From Sphingobacterium sp. GVS05A (GTDB lineage: Bacteria; Bacteroidota; Bacteroidia; Sphingobacteriales; Sphingobacteriaceae), in contig NZ_JAHXYR010000007.1 in the NCBI RefSeq assembly GCF_019969845.1, positions 338,547 through 402,546 on the forward strand: a stretch of 64,000 nucleotides of DNA. Reading direction: 5' to 3'. Both the position numbers and the translations under genes were made by a program. This document shows, in pieces, positions 28,805-37,191 of the stretch (position 1 is the stretch's first letter; each line of letters begins with the position of its first letter). The notes under the pieces were generated by a model. The model was not told the DNA's origin. It saw only the letters and a list, made by a program, of their open reading frames with translations, and ran no database searches.

Positions 28805-31222
28805 TTATTCATCTCTCAGGCTATCTACAGGATTGGATTTAGCGGCTTTAAACGTTTGGAAGCTAACAGTGACCAGGGCAATGAGAACAGCTGAAAATCC
28901 GGCAAAAGCAAACATCCACCATTTTGGTTCAATATGGTAGGCGAAATTATCCAACCATTTGTTCATTGCTATCCATGATAATGGTGTAGCGATACAGAGC
29001 GCGATGACTAATAATCTGATAAAGTCGGAAGAAAGCAACAGTACTAGATTGTATATGGAAGCGCCAAGAACTTTACGCACCCCGATTTCTTTGGTACGCT
29101 GTTGCGCCGTATAGGTCACCAATCCCAGCAAACCCAAACAAGCAATAAAAAGAGCGAGGCTTGAAAAGGCTGTAAAGAGTCTTCTGAAGTTATAATCGGC
29201 TTCGTATTGACGGTTAAAATTATCATCTAAGAAACTATATAGAAAGGGACGGTGAGGGGCGAGTTCGGCCCATAATTTGCCAATTCGTGCGATTGTTTGC
29301 TGATTGACATTTTGTAGATTCACGGTCAGATAACGGCTGCTACTTGGCTCAAGTCGTAGCGCTAATGGCTCAATTTTGCGATGCAGGGACAGGTAATTGA
29401 AATCTTTTACAACTCCGATGACTGTACCTTCTTTGCCCCACTGTCTAAATTGCTTTCCGATGATATCCTGTGGGTTTGAATAGCCCCATAATTTGGCTGC
29501 CGATTCATTAATCACGAGTGAATGGGCGCTATCTGCAGGGAAATCGCGTGAGTAAGCTCTTCCCGCCACCATCTTGATGGCCATATTGGGGATAAAGTCT
29601 ATATCTACTTCATATAGTGATGGAGAGAAAATGGTCATTTTGCCATCGGTAGAGATAATCTCTGTTCCGGCATTTGGAAAAAATGCTCCGGGAACGGTGC
29701 GTGAAGCCGTTACCGACTGTACATCTTTATCTTTTGCGAGTGTATTTTTGATTGCCTCTAAGTTATTGTTGACTTTTTCATCGAAATTATAGTCGATAAT
29801 TAGACGTTGTGCTTTTTGAAATCCAAGGTCTTGCTGCTGCAGTTGATTCAATTGTGAGAATACAATCACAGTACCTGCGATGAGTGCAATGGAAAGACAG
29901 AATTGGAAAACGACGAGAGCCCGACGTAACAATGTCCCACCTTTACTGCTGCTAAACGTTCCCTTCAGAACTTTAATCGGTTTAAAATTTGCCAGGATCA
30001 ATGCGGGGTAGCTGGCGGCTAATATCCCGGTTATAAGTGTTACCAAAAAGAAAATCGTCCATGTCGTGCTGTTAAGGAGGGTTGAATAACCAAACTGTTT
30101 ACCGGAAAAAGCTTCCATAAAAGGGAGAAAGGCAATGACCAGAGCGATAGCCAATATACCACCGGTAAATACGAGTACCAGCGACTCGGACATAAACTGT
30201 AGAATCAGATTGCTTTTATTGGCGCCAATGGCTTTTCGGACACCGACTTCCTTGGCACGCTCCATGGATCTGGACGTAGCAAGATTCATAAAGTTAACAC
30301 AGGCAATCAGTAGAATAAAACCGCCGATAATAGCGAAAATGTACAAATTTTGAAAGCTACCCGTTGTTCCCGGTTGGCGATCCGCAGTGGAGTGCATATA
30401 TGCCTGAAGCATGGGCTCGAGATGGAAACTGTATTTTGAATTGGCATTTTCATGTACTGGGATGTGCCGTTTGAGAAAGTCAGGTATCTTCTGATCGAAT
30501 TTTGTGGGATCAAAGTCTTTTGATGTCAAAAAGTAGGTGTAAAAATCGACATAGTCCCAACCTTCTTTTTCAAATACATCTGGTCGTCCTTTCCGAAAGG
30601 TACTCATGGATAGTAAAGCATCGAAGGTAAAATGTGAGTTGGCCGGTATATCTGCCATCACGGCTGTTACGGTATACAGGCCGGCATCTGCACGGCCAGC
30701 AGCTAATCCTCCTTCAATGGTTTTGCCGATAGGGTTCTGGTCACCGAAATACTTTTTAGCTGTGCTTTCTGTCAATACTACAGAATATGCATTTTTTAAT
30801 GCTGTATGTGGATTACCGGCCAAAATTTTCCAGCTGAATACATCGAATGCTGTAGAATCCATGAAAAATACATTTTCTTCCTGAAATCTATTTTCTCCTT
30901 GTTTGAATAGGATGGACGTTTGCCCGGAGAACTGAACGATCTTCTCAATTTCTGGGAAGTCGGCTTTCAGGGCTTCTCCGATCGGGGCATTTCCCCAGAT
31001 CTGATGTTGTTCTGTACTACCGACTTCTTTATAATCATGTACAACGCGGAAAATACGGTCTTTGTTGACATGATATTTATCATAGGAAAGTTCATTCTGT
31101 ACATAAATAACAATTAATAAACAGCAAGCCAAGCCAATGGCGAGGCCTACAATATTTATGGTGGCATAACCTCTATTCTTTAGAATATTACGCCAGGCTA
31201 TTTTAATATAATTTTGTATCAT
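28805..31222 (-). CDS. ABC3/FtsX permease, P4 operon, after the 216-bp gap
   Basis: 805 aa, starting MIQNYIKIAWRNILKNRG. It has NFMNLATSRSMERAKEVGVR and coupling motifs KEVGVRKAIGAN and KEIGVRKVLGASIYNL, both intact, and the C-terminus NPVDSLRDE. Its periplasmic domain end is IPANSHFTFDALLSMSTF, most like 11519-13924. It is separated from the upstream permease 31439-33844 by 216 bp, much more than the usual 30-100 bp, so it could have an extra promoter, but no activator-site pair is present in that gap. Confidence 0.94.
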   Translation of the reverse strand: MIQNYIKIAWRNILKNRGYATINIVGLAIGLACCLLIVIYVQNELSYDKYHVNKDRIFRVVHDYKEVGSTEQHQIWGNAPIGEALKADFPEIEKIVQFSGQTSILFKQGENRFQEENVFFMDSTAFDVFSWKILAGNPHTALKNAYSVVLTESTAKKYFGDQNPIGKTIEGGLAAGRADAGLYTVTAVMADIPANSHFTFDALLSMSTFRKGRPDVFEKEGWDYVDFYTYFLTSKDFDPTKFDQKIPDFLKRHIPVHENANSKYSFHLEPMLQAYMHSTADRQPGTTGSFQNLYIFAIIGGFILLIACVNFMNLATSRSMERAKEVGVRKAIGANKSNLILQFMSESLVLVFTGGILAIALVIAFLPFMEAFSGKQFGYSTLLNSTTWTIFFLVTLITGILAASYPALILANFKPIKVLKGTFSSSKGGTLLRRALVVFQFCLSIALIAGTVIVFSQLNQLQQQDLGFQKAQRLIIDYNFDEKVNNNLEAIKNTLAKDKDVQSVTASRTVPGAFFPNAGTEIISTDGKMTIFSPSLYEVDIDFIPNMAIKMVAGRAYSRDFPADSAHSLVINESAAKLWGYSNPQDIIGKQFRQWGKEGTVIGVVKDFNYLSLHRKIEPLALRLEPSSSRYLTVNLQNVNQQTIARIGKLWAELAPHRPFLYSFLDDNFNRQYEADYNFRRLFTAFSSLALFIACLGLLGLVTYTAQQRTKEIGVRKVLGASIYNLVLLLSSDFIRLLVIALCIATPLSWIAMNKWLDNFAYHIEPKWWMFAFAGFSAVLIALVTVSFQTFKAAKSNPVDSLRDE

Positions 31223-31438
31223 GGTTGCTGTTTTTTATGAAAGTTTATCGGGGTTATCCTTTCTATCTTTTTCCGAGATATTATAACCTCCCGACATATC
31301 ATTATTTCATTTATTCGTCTTTTAATCATTTATCGTGATAAATAATGCTCTCAGTTCTAATTGAGATGATGTATGTAGAGAGCGCAATGGGCTCACTATT
31401 GAGACCCATTACTTTCTCTGATCACTATTGAGCTTCTT
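31223..31438. other. Long intra-operon gap with hairpin and short direct repeat
   Basis: Holds a hairpin at 31386-31410 (AATGGG/CCCATT and CTC/GAG arms with one bulge, loop of 6), and an 11-bp direct repeat TCACTATTGAG at 31393-31403 and 31422-31432. GCTCTC/GAGAGC arms lie near 31347-31383. No T-run follows the hairpin on the minus strand. No sigma-54 promoter or TGTNCG-type site was seen. Confidence 0.5.
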
Positions 31439-33844
31439 TTATTCATCTCTTAAACTATCTACTGGATTTGCACGTGCGGCCCGCAATGATTGAAAACTTA
31501 ATGTCAAAAATGCTATCCCTATCGTGAGTACCGCGGGTATAAAAAATAACCACCATTGTATCTCAATTTTAAATGTAATATCCTGCAACCATTCGTGTAT
31601 GGCCCACCAGGCAATTGGTGTTGATACCAAAATTGAAACAATGATCAGTTTGATGTAATCTTTAGAAAGTAGACCAATGATACCCGTAACGGTACTTCCC
31701 AATACTTTGCGGATTCCAATTTCTTTAGTGCGTTGTACAGTTGTTATCGTGACTAAGCCAACGAGACCAAGGCAGCTTAGCAATAAGGTGATTGCTGTTG
31801 CCAGATTAATAATCTTGGACAATCGCATATCCGTTTCGTAAAGAGATTTGATCTCTTGGTCATAAAAGCGATAGCTGAATTTGGCATGTGGATAAATGCT
31901 TTTCCATTCCTTTTCGAGGTTTGCCAAGGCAGTCGACCATTTTTTTGGATCATTGTCTAAACGGACATTGATGTGTCCAAGTGGGCCTCTATTGGTTGAA
32001 ACCTCCATCACAATAGGATTAAACTGTTGGTGAAGATCTTTGCTGTGGAAATTGGCTATAACACCTACAATTTTTACATTTTTGTCTCTGGAGATAACAG
32101 ATTGTCCGATTGCTTCGTCAACATTTTTATATCCCAGTTCGGTCATTGCTTTTTCGTTGATTATAATCCCCGAACTCGTATCGGACATCATTAATTTGCG
32201 GCCAGCAAGAAGTTTTATATCATATAGATCAATGTAATCCTGATCAACATACTTGTATTGCATGATTCTATTTTTGATTTCCTCTTCGCCATATTTACGG
32301 ATTCTATTTCCCCAATAACTATCATCCATAGGGAAATGTCCCAAGGAGACACGGGCGATTTCCGGATATTTGGATAAGGCCTGCTTAAATACAAATGGGT
32401 CTGTTGTCGCTTTATCAGCAGCCCGATTGGGAATTGATACTGTCACAATAGCTTCTTTAGTAAATCCCAGATCGCTCTTGAGCATATGTTTGATCTGAAT
32501 GGTGATCACGAAAGTGCCAATAAGGAAAACTTGAGCGATAATAAACTGAAAAATAATCAATCCTTTGCGTAGGTATACGCCTTTGTTTGAGTTATTGGAT
32601 AAACTCTTTATTTTTATGACTTCGATCAATTTTACTTTGTTGATCAATATCGATGGATATATTCCAGCGAAGCATGTGATTAAGACAAGTAACCCAATGA
32701 TGAATAACAACAAATTGAACTGATCGTTGTACATGTTGATGTCCGAAGGGGTAAAATCGCTGAACAGTATTTCCATCATTTTTGTAAAAGGCCAGGAAAG
32801 CAAGAGGGCGAATAGTGCGACCAAAAAAGTCTCTGTTAAAAAGCTTCGGGTCAAATAGACTTCCCGTTCCCCCAGTGTTTTCCGTATACCGATGGATCGT
32901 GCGCGCATAGGCACCATCGCTGTACTTAGATTAATATAATTGATCGCAGCTAATACAAGTAGAAAGACAGCTATTCCGATAAGTCCATAAAGTACTTTGA
33001 TGTTGCTGTGATTTTGTATAGTTGGGTTAAAATGTAGCTCAGATAATGGTGAAAAACGGGCAGTTTGCTTATAGTTCTCCTTTTTATATTCTTCGCCATT
33101 CATCTGCACTAATTTTTGATCGATGGTATTCGCGAGATTTTTAAGATGATCGGCAGATTTGACTTTGACGAATAGCTGATAATAGTTCATCAGCATCATC
33201 CAATTGTTTAGGTTCGGATCCTGATCGGGTATTTTGATAAATTCCTTACCAATAAAAGTACTTGGATAACTTAAGTCTTCTACAATGCCAGATACAGTAA
33301 ACTGTGTCGTATCATAAGAAATGGTCTTGCCTATAATATCCTGACTTTGCAGTTTTGGGAAATAGGCTTTCGCACGCGATTCGGTAAGAACGACTTCATT
33401 TTGGAGTTTGAAAAGCTGATGCGGACTTCCAGCAAGCCATTTGTAGGGGACCATTTTAAAATAGTCGGCAGTCGTTGCAAAAATCTTTTCCTGTCCGGCA
33501 AACTCTGTGGGCGTTTCACTTTTGGAAGCTGGTGTTACGATTTCAAAATAACGATTATAATAAGGTACAACCAATTCGACATCTTGCGAGTTCTCTTTCA
33601 GGTAATAAGGAAGGGGAAATGGTACTGCATCAAAATCTCCGTTTTCTTTTTCACTTTGTGTATGCGAGAATACTTTGTATATCTGCTCTTTGTCTGGATG
33701 TTGTCGGTCAAAACTAAATTCATAATTGACAATACGAAAGATAAACCAACAAGCGCTTATACCTATGGCAAGTCCCAATACATTCAGAAAAGTAAAAAGA
33801 CGATGTCGCCAGAGTTGTCTAAAAATCAATTTCATATTACTCAT
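31439..33844 (-). CDS. ABC3/FtsX permease, sister of 33886-36303
   Basis: 801 aa. N-terminus MSNMKLIFRQLWRHRLFTF, TM1 GLAIGISACWFIFRI, then NYEFSFDRQHPDKEQIYK. This block is almost the same in the next gene upstream, 33886-36303, so the pair is a recent tandem duplication. The first coupling motif is RSIGIRKTLGEREVYL (G-E instead of G-A), shared with the sister; the second is KEIGIRKVLGSTVTGI. The periplasmic domain contains VVPYYNRYFEIVTPASK and FAGQEKIFATTADYFKMVPY. Confidence 0.93.
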   Translation of the reverse strand: MSNMKLIFRQLWRHRLFTFLNVLGLAIGISACWFIFRIVNYEFSFDRQHPDKEQIYKVFSHTQSEKENGDFDAVPFPLPYYLKENSQDVELVVPYYNRYFEIVTPASKSETPTEFAGQEKIFATTADYFKMVPYKWLAGSPHQLFKLQNEVVLTESRAKAYFPKLQSQDIIGKTISYDTTQFTVSGIVEDLSYPSTFIGKEFIKIPDQDPNLNNWMMLMNYYQLFVKVKSADHLKNLANTIDQKLVQMNGEEYKKENYKQTARFSPLSELHFNPTIQNHSNIKVLYGLIGIAVFLLVLAAINYINLSTAMVPMRARSIGIRKTLGEREVYLTRSFLTETFLVALFALLLSWPFTKMMEILFSDFTPSDINMYNDQFNLLLFIIGLLVLITCFAGIYPSILINKVKLIEVIKIKSLSNNSNKGVYLRKGLIIFQFIIAQVFLIGTFVITIQIKHMLKSDLGFTKEAIVTVSIPNRAADKATTDPFVFKQALSKYPEIARVSLGHFPMDDSYWGNRIRKYGEEEIKNRIMQYKYVDQDYIDLYDIKLLAGRKLMMSDTSSGIIINEKAMTELGYKNVDEAIGQSVISRDKNVKIVGVIANFHSKDLHQQFNPIVMEVSTNRGPLGHINVRLDNDPKKWSTALANLEKEWKSIYPHAKFSYRFYDQEIKSLYETDMRLSKIINLATAITLLLSCLGLVGLVTITTVQRTKEIGIRKVLGSTVTGIIGLLSKDYIKLIIVSILVSTPIAWWAIHEWLQDITFKIEIQWWLFFIPAVLTIGIAFLTLSFQSLRAARANPVDSLRDE

Positions 33845-33885
33845 TACAATTCAGTTTTATTGGGTTTATTTTTTTTAATGTCTCT

Positions 33886-36303
33886 TTATTCATCTCTTAA
33901 ACTATCTACTGGATTTGCACGGGCAGCACTGACGGATTGATAGCTCATGGCTAAAAATGCTACGCCAATAGTTACTATCGCTGGAATAATAAACATCCAC
34001 CAGCTGAGCTCTATTTTAAAAGCAAAGTCGGTTAGCCATTTATCAATCGCCAACCAGGCAATCGGTGTAGCAATTAGGATCGAGATAACAATTAGTTTGA
34101 TATAATCTTTTGAGAGCAGTAGCACAATTCCACTGACCGTGCTTCCCAATATTTTTCGGATACCGATCTCTTTTGTCCGCTGATGCGTGGTTAATGTCAC
34201 TAAACCGATCAATCCCAAGCAGCTTAATAAAATGGTAATTGACGTTGACAAATTGATTATTTTATAAAAGCGATAGTCTTTCTCATAGAGTTCTTTGATT
34301 CGCTCATCATAAAATTGGTAGGTAAATGGTGCATTTGGATATACGTTTTCCCATTCAGTCTTTATGGATGCAATCGCCTGTTGCCATTTTTTAGGATCTC
34401 CATTTAATTTGATATTAATATTCTGCAGCGTGCCCTTGTTGGTTGATATTTGCATCGCAATGGGCTCTAATGGGGCGTGGAGATTAAAGTTGTGGAAATC
34501 CGCCAGTACGCCAACAATTGTCGTTGGATGATCGTTTACAGATACGGTTTTTCCAACGGCTTCAGTAGGTGATTTAAATCCAAACTTACTAATGGCCTTT
34601 TGATTGACCAGTATTCCTGAAGTTGTATCCGAAAGCTTGAGTGCCCGGCCGGCCAGTAGTTTCATTCTAAATACATCCAGGTAATTTTCTTCGATATATT
34701 TAAAAGGCATATTGACCAAGATCTGACCGGTATCGCTCTGCATCATGATATTATTTCCCCATTGGTCGTTATTCATTGGGAGGTGACCTAGTGAAACCTG
34801 CTCTATTTCAGTATATTTTTGGAGAAGTTCTTTCAACAGAAATGGACTTTTACCTGAATCTTCTGCTTTTCTATAGGGCAGTTTGAGTGTAATAACAGCA
34901 TCATCCTGAAAACCAACATCGCTGTTTAAAGCATGTTGTAGCTGTAAACCCATGATCACTGTCAGGACGACAAAAGCCTGAGCGATGACAAATTGAAAGA
35001 TAATGAGAATTTTTCTGAGCGAAATACCACCAAACGAAATTTTGTCTGTTGCATGGATTTTGATGGCCTCTACGACATGTATTTTATTGATGAGATAAGC
35101 TGGATATAGGCTGGAAATTAACGTCAATAGGATAATAAGTCCCAATAGAAAGATAAAGACGGGTAGACTATCTGAATAGGTGTTTATATTTTCCGGAAGA
35201 TATGTACTAAATGTAAGTTCAAATATCTTGACCAATGGCCAAGAGAATAACAGCCCAAATAGACAGGTAAAAAAGGTTTCTTTGATAAAAGACAGTGTCA
35301 GGTGTCGGGGTTGTTCTCCCAATGTTTTCCGAATACCAATTTCTCGGGATCGGGCAGGAACACGGGCAGTAGTTAGGTTGATATAATTGATACTTGCCAG
35401 TATAAGGAGAAATACGGCTATACCTATGAGTCCGAACAACATCTGCTTGTCACTTCCGTTCAAGACGAATTTATTGAAATGCAAGTCCATAAGCGGTGCT
35501 AATTCATAACCAGGAGTTATATTGTACTGTTTAAATTCTTCGCCAGCCATCTCCTGAAACTTTTTGGTTGCTAGCGCAATTACTTGCGAAGGCTGTCCAT
35601 TTTCAGTTAATTTAACATACACATGGAAATTTGAACTTGAATTCTCCCAATTGTCTGCTTCCTGAGGATTGGGAGTTACACGGATAAATTCTTTGTCGAC
35701 AAAACTGCTCGGATAGTCTAAGTCTGCAACAACCCCGGTTACCGTAAGAAGCTGATCATCGTATTGTATTGTTTTGCCAAGAAGGGATTTTAAATCTGCA
35801 TCGGGGAAGTATTGTTTTGCGCGGGAGGCCGTCAGGATAACTTCATTGTTGTTTTTGAGTGCGATATTCGGATTACCAACGATCCATTTGTAGGGAACAA
35901 GCTTAAAATAGTCCGTAGTGGCTGCAACAATTTTGTCCTGCGCATTGAATTCCAATGTTTCATTGTTGGAACGCTTTACCTTAATGCTTTCAAATGATCG
36001 GTTAGCGATAGGTGCAACCAATTCCAATCCGGTCAGATCTTTCTTTAAATTGGTACCGAGATAAGTACCAAGAGGGTAGGGAGTCCCATCAAAGCGATGG
36101 ATATTTTCACCTTCCTTAAATGCCGAGTAAAGTTTATAAATCCGTTCCTTGTCGGTATGATTCTGGTTAAAACTGAATTCGTAATTGACAATTCGAAATA
36201 CAATCCAGCTTGCGCTGATCCCGATCGCTAGACCTATGATATTAAGGAAGGTAAACAGACGGTTACGTCCCCATTGTCTCAAAATTAATTTTAAACCTTT
36301 CAT
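33886..36303 (-). CDS. ABC3/FtsX permease, sister of 31439-33844
   Basis: 805 aa, starting MKGLKLILRQWGRNRLFTF. It shares with 31439-33844 the NYEFSF segment after TM1, the DYFKLVPYKWIVGNP stretch, the first coupling motif REIGIRKTLGEQPRHL with G-E, and the second, KEIGIRKILGSTVSGI. The two are 41 bp apart. It follows the ATPase gene by 103 bp, so the ATPase is immediately upstream in the same transcript. Confidence 0.93.
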   Translation of the reverse strand: MKGLKLILRQWGRNRLFTFLNIIGLAIGISASWIVFRIVNYEFSFNQNHTDKERIYKLYSAFKEGENIHRFDGTPYPLGTYLGTNLKKDLTGLELVAPIANRSFESIKVKRSNNETLEFNAQDKIVAATTDYFKLVPYKWIVGNPNIALKNNNEVILTASRAKQYFPDADLKSLLGKTIQYDDQLLTVTGVVADLDYPSSFVDKEFIRVTPNPQEADNWENSSSNFHVYVKLTENGQPSQVIALATKKFQEMAGEEFKQYNITPGYELAPLMDLHFNKFVLNGSDKQMLFGLIGIAVFLLILASINYINLTTARVPARSREIGIRKTLGEQPRHLTLSFIKETFFTCLFGLLFSWPLVKIFELTFSTYLPENINTYSDSLPVFIFLLGLIILLTLISSLYPAYLINKIHVVEAIKIHATDKISFGGISLRKILIIFQFVIAQAFVVLTVIMGLQLQHALNSDVGFQDDAVITLKLPYRKAEDSGKSPFLLKELLQKYTEIEQVSLGHLPMNNDQWGNNIMMQSDTGQILVNMPFKYIEENYLDVFRMKLLAGRALKLSDTTSGILVNQKAISKFGFKSPTEAVGKTVSVNDHPTTIVGVLADFHNFNLHAPLEPIAMQISTNKGTLQNINIKLNGDPKKWQQAIASIKTEWENVYPNAPFTYQFYDERIKELYEKDYRFYKIINLSTSITILLSCLGLIGLVTLTTHQRTKEIGIRKILGSTVSGIVLLLSKDYIKLIVISILIATPIAWLAIDKWLTDFAFKIELSWWMFIIPAIVTIGVAFLAMSYQSVSAARANPVDSLRDE

Positions 36304-36406
36304 CGTTTTATACTTTAAGCTCGTTTAACAGCTCTTGGTCCTTTATAGGTAAGCGCTTTAGATTTTTAAGAATATTTCTTGTTCTTAATAAGGTCTGCTA
36401 GCTTTG

Positions 36407-37105
36407 CTAGGATCCTAATGATGTCGTTTCCATAATGACCTGACCATCCAGCATACGGATGACACGATCCGAAAATTTGGCGTCATGTTCACTGTGGGTT
36501 ACCATGACGATGGTTGTGCCAGCTTCGTTCAGTTCGGTTAAGAGCTGCATCACTTCGTTACCATTGTTTGAGTCCAGATTACCGGTAGGCTCATCGGCAA
36601 GAATTAATTTGGGATTATTGACGACTGCACGGGCAACGGCTACACGTTGTTGCTGTCCTCCGGAAAGCTGTTGCGGAAAGTGATTGCGGCGGTGCATGAT
36701 CTGTACCTTCTCCAGTACTTCTTCGACACGTTTCTTACGTTCGGCTGCAGGAACATTGGTATAGACAAGAGGAAGTTCCACGTTTTCAAATACCGTCAGT
36801 TCATCAATCAGATTAAAACTCTGGAATACGAAACCGATATTGTGCTTACGCAGATCTGAACGGCCGCGTTCCTTAAATTTGGCCACTTCGATCTCGTTGA
36901 ATAAATAGCTCCCTTCATCCAGATCATCCAATAGTCCGATTATATTCAGTAAAGTTGATTTGCCACAACCAGAAGGACCCATCACGGCAACAAATTCACC
37001 TTCTTTTACGTGAATATTCAAATTGTTCAGTGCGACAGTCTCTACTTCTTCCGTGCGGTAATACTTTTGAAGATTGGTTATTTTAATCATATTTTTTGCG
37101 CTCAT
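36407..37105 (-). CDS. ABC transporter ATPase, MacB/LolD class, the only one in the array
   Basis: 232 aa (a second in-frame ATG at 37090 gives 227). All ATPase motifs are intact: Walker A GPSGCGKS at 43-50, Q-loop FVFQ with Q95, signature LSGGQQQR at 147-154, Walker B LILADE at 167-172 with the following PTGNLDS typical of the MacB/LolD/FtsE class, and H-loop H204. It hydrolyses ATP on the cytoplasmic face and would dock on the coupling helices of FtsX-type permeases. It is flanked by permeases 37192-39558 and 33886-36303 and is 86 bp after the first. Because no other ATPase gene is visible among 15 permeases, it is likely to serve several or all of them; that sharing is inferred. Confidence 0.96.
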   Translation of the reverse strand: MSAKNMIKITNLQKYYRTEEVETVALNNLNIHVKEGEFVAVMGPSGCGKSTLLNIIGLLDDLDEGSYLFNEIEVAKFKERGRSDLRKHNIGFVFQSFNLIDELTVFENVELPLVYTNVPAAERKKRVEEVLEKVQIMHRRNHFPQQLSGGQQQRVAVARAVVNNPKLILADEPTGNLDSNNGNEVMQLLTELNEAGTTIVMVTHSEHDAKFSDRVIRMLDGQVIMETTSLGS

Positions 37106-37191
37106 GGTTTTATGTTTTGGGCCCTCGGCAATCGCTATAGGCGGTTATTATTCTGTTTAATTATATTCTTGTAAATTGTTTATTTTTCTGT

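Noticed and set aside
31300..31345. Minus-strand text encoding Leu-Lys-Asp-Glu-stop in the 216-bp gap, like the C-terminus of the permeases
   Set aside because: Preceded by an in-frame stop and no further similarity upstream; four residues are too few to claim a gene fossil.
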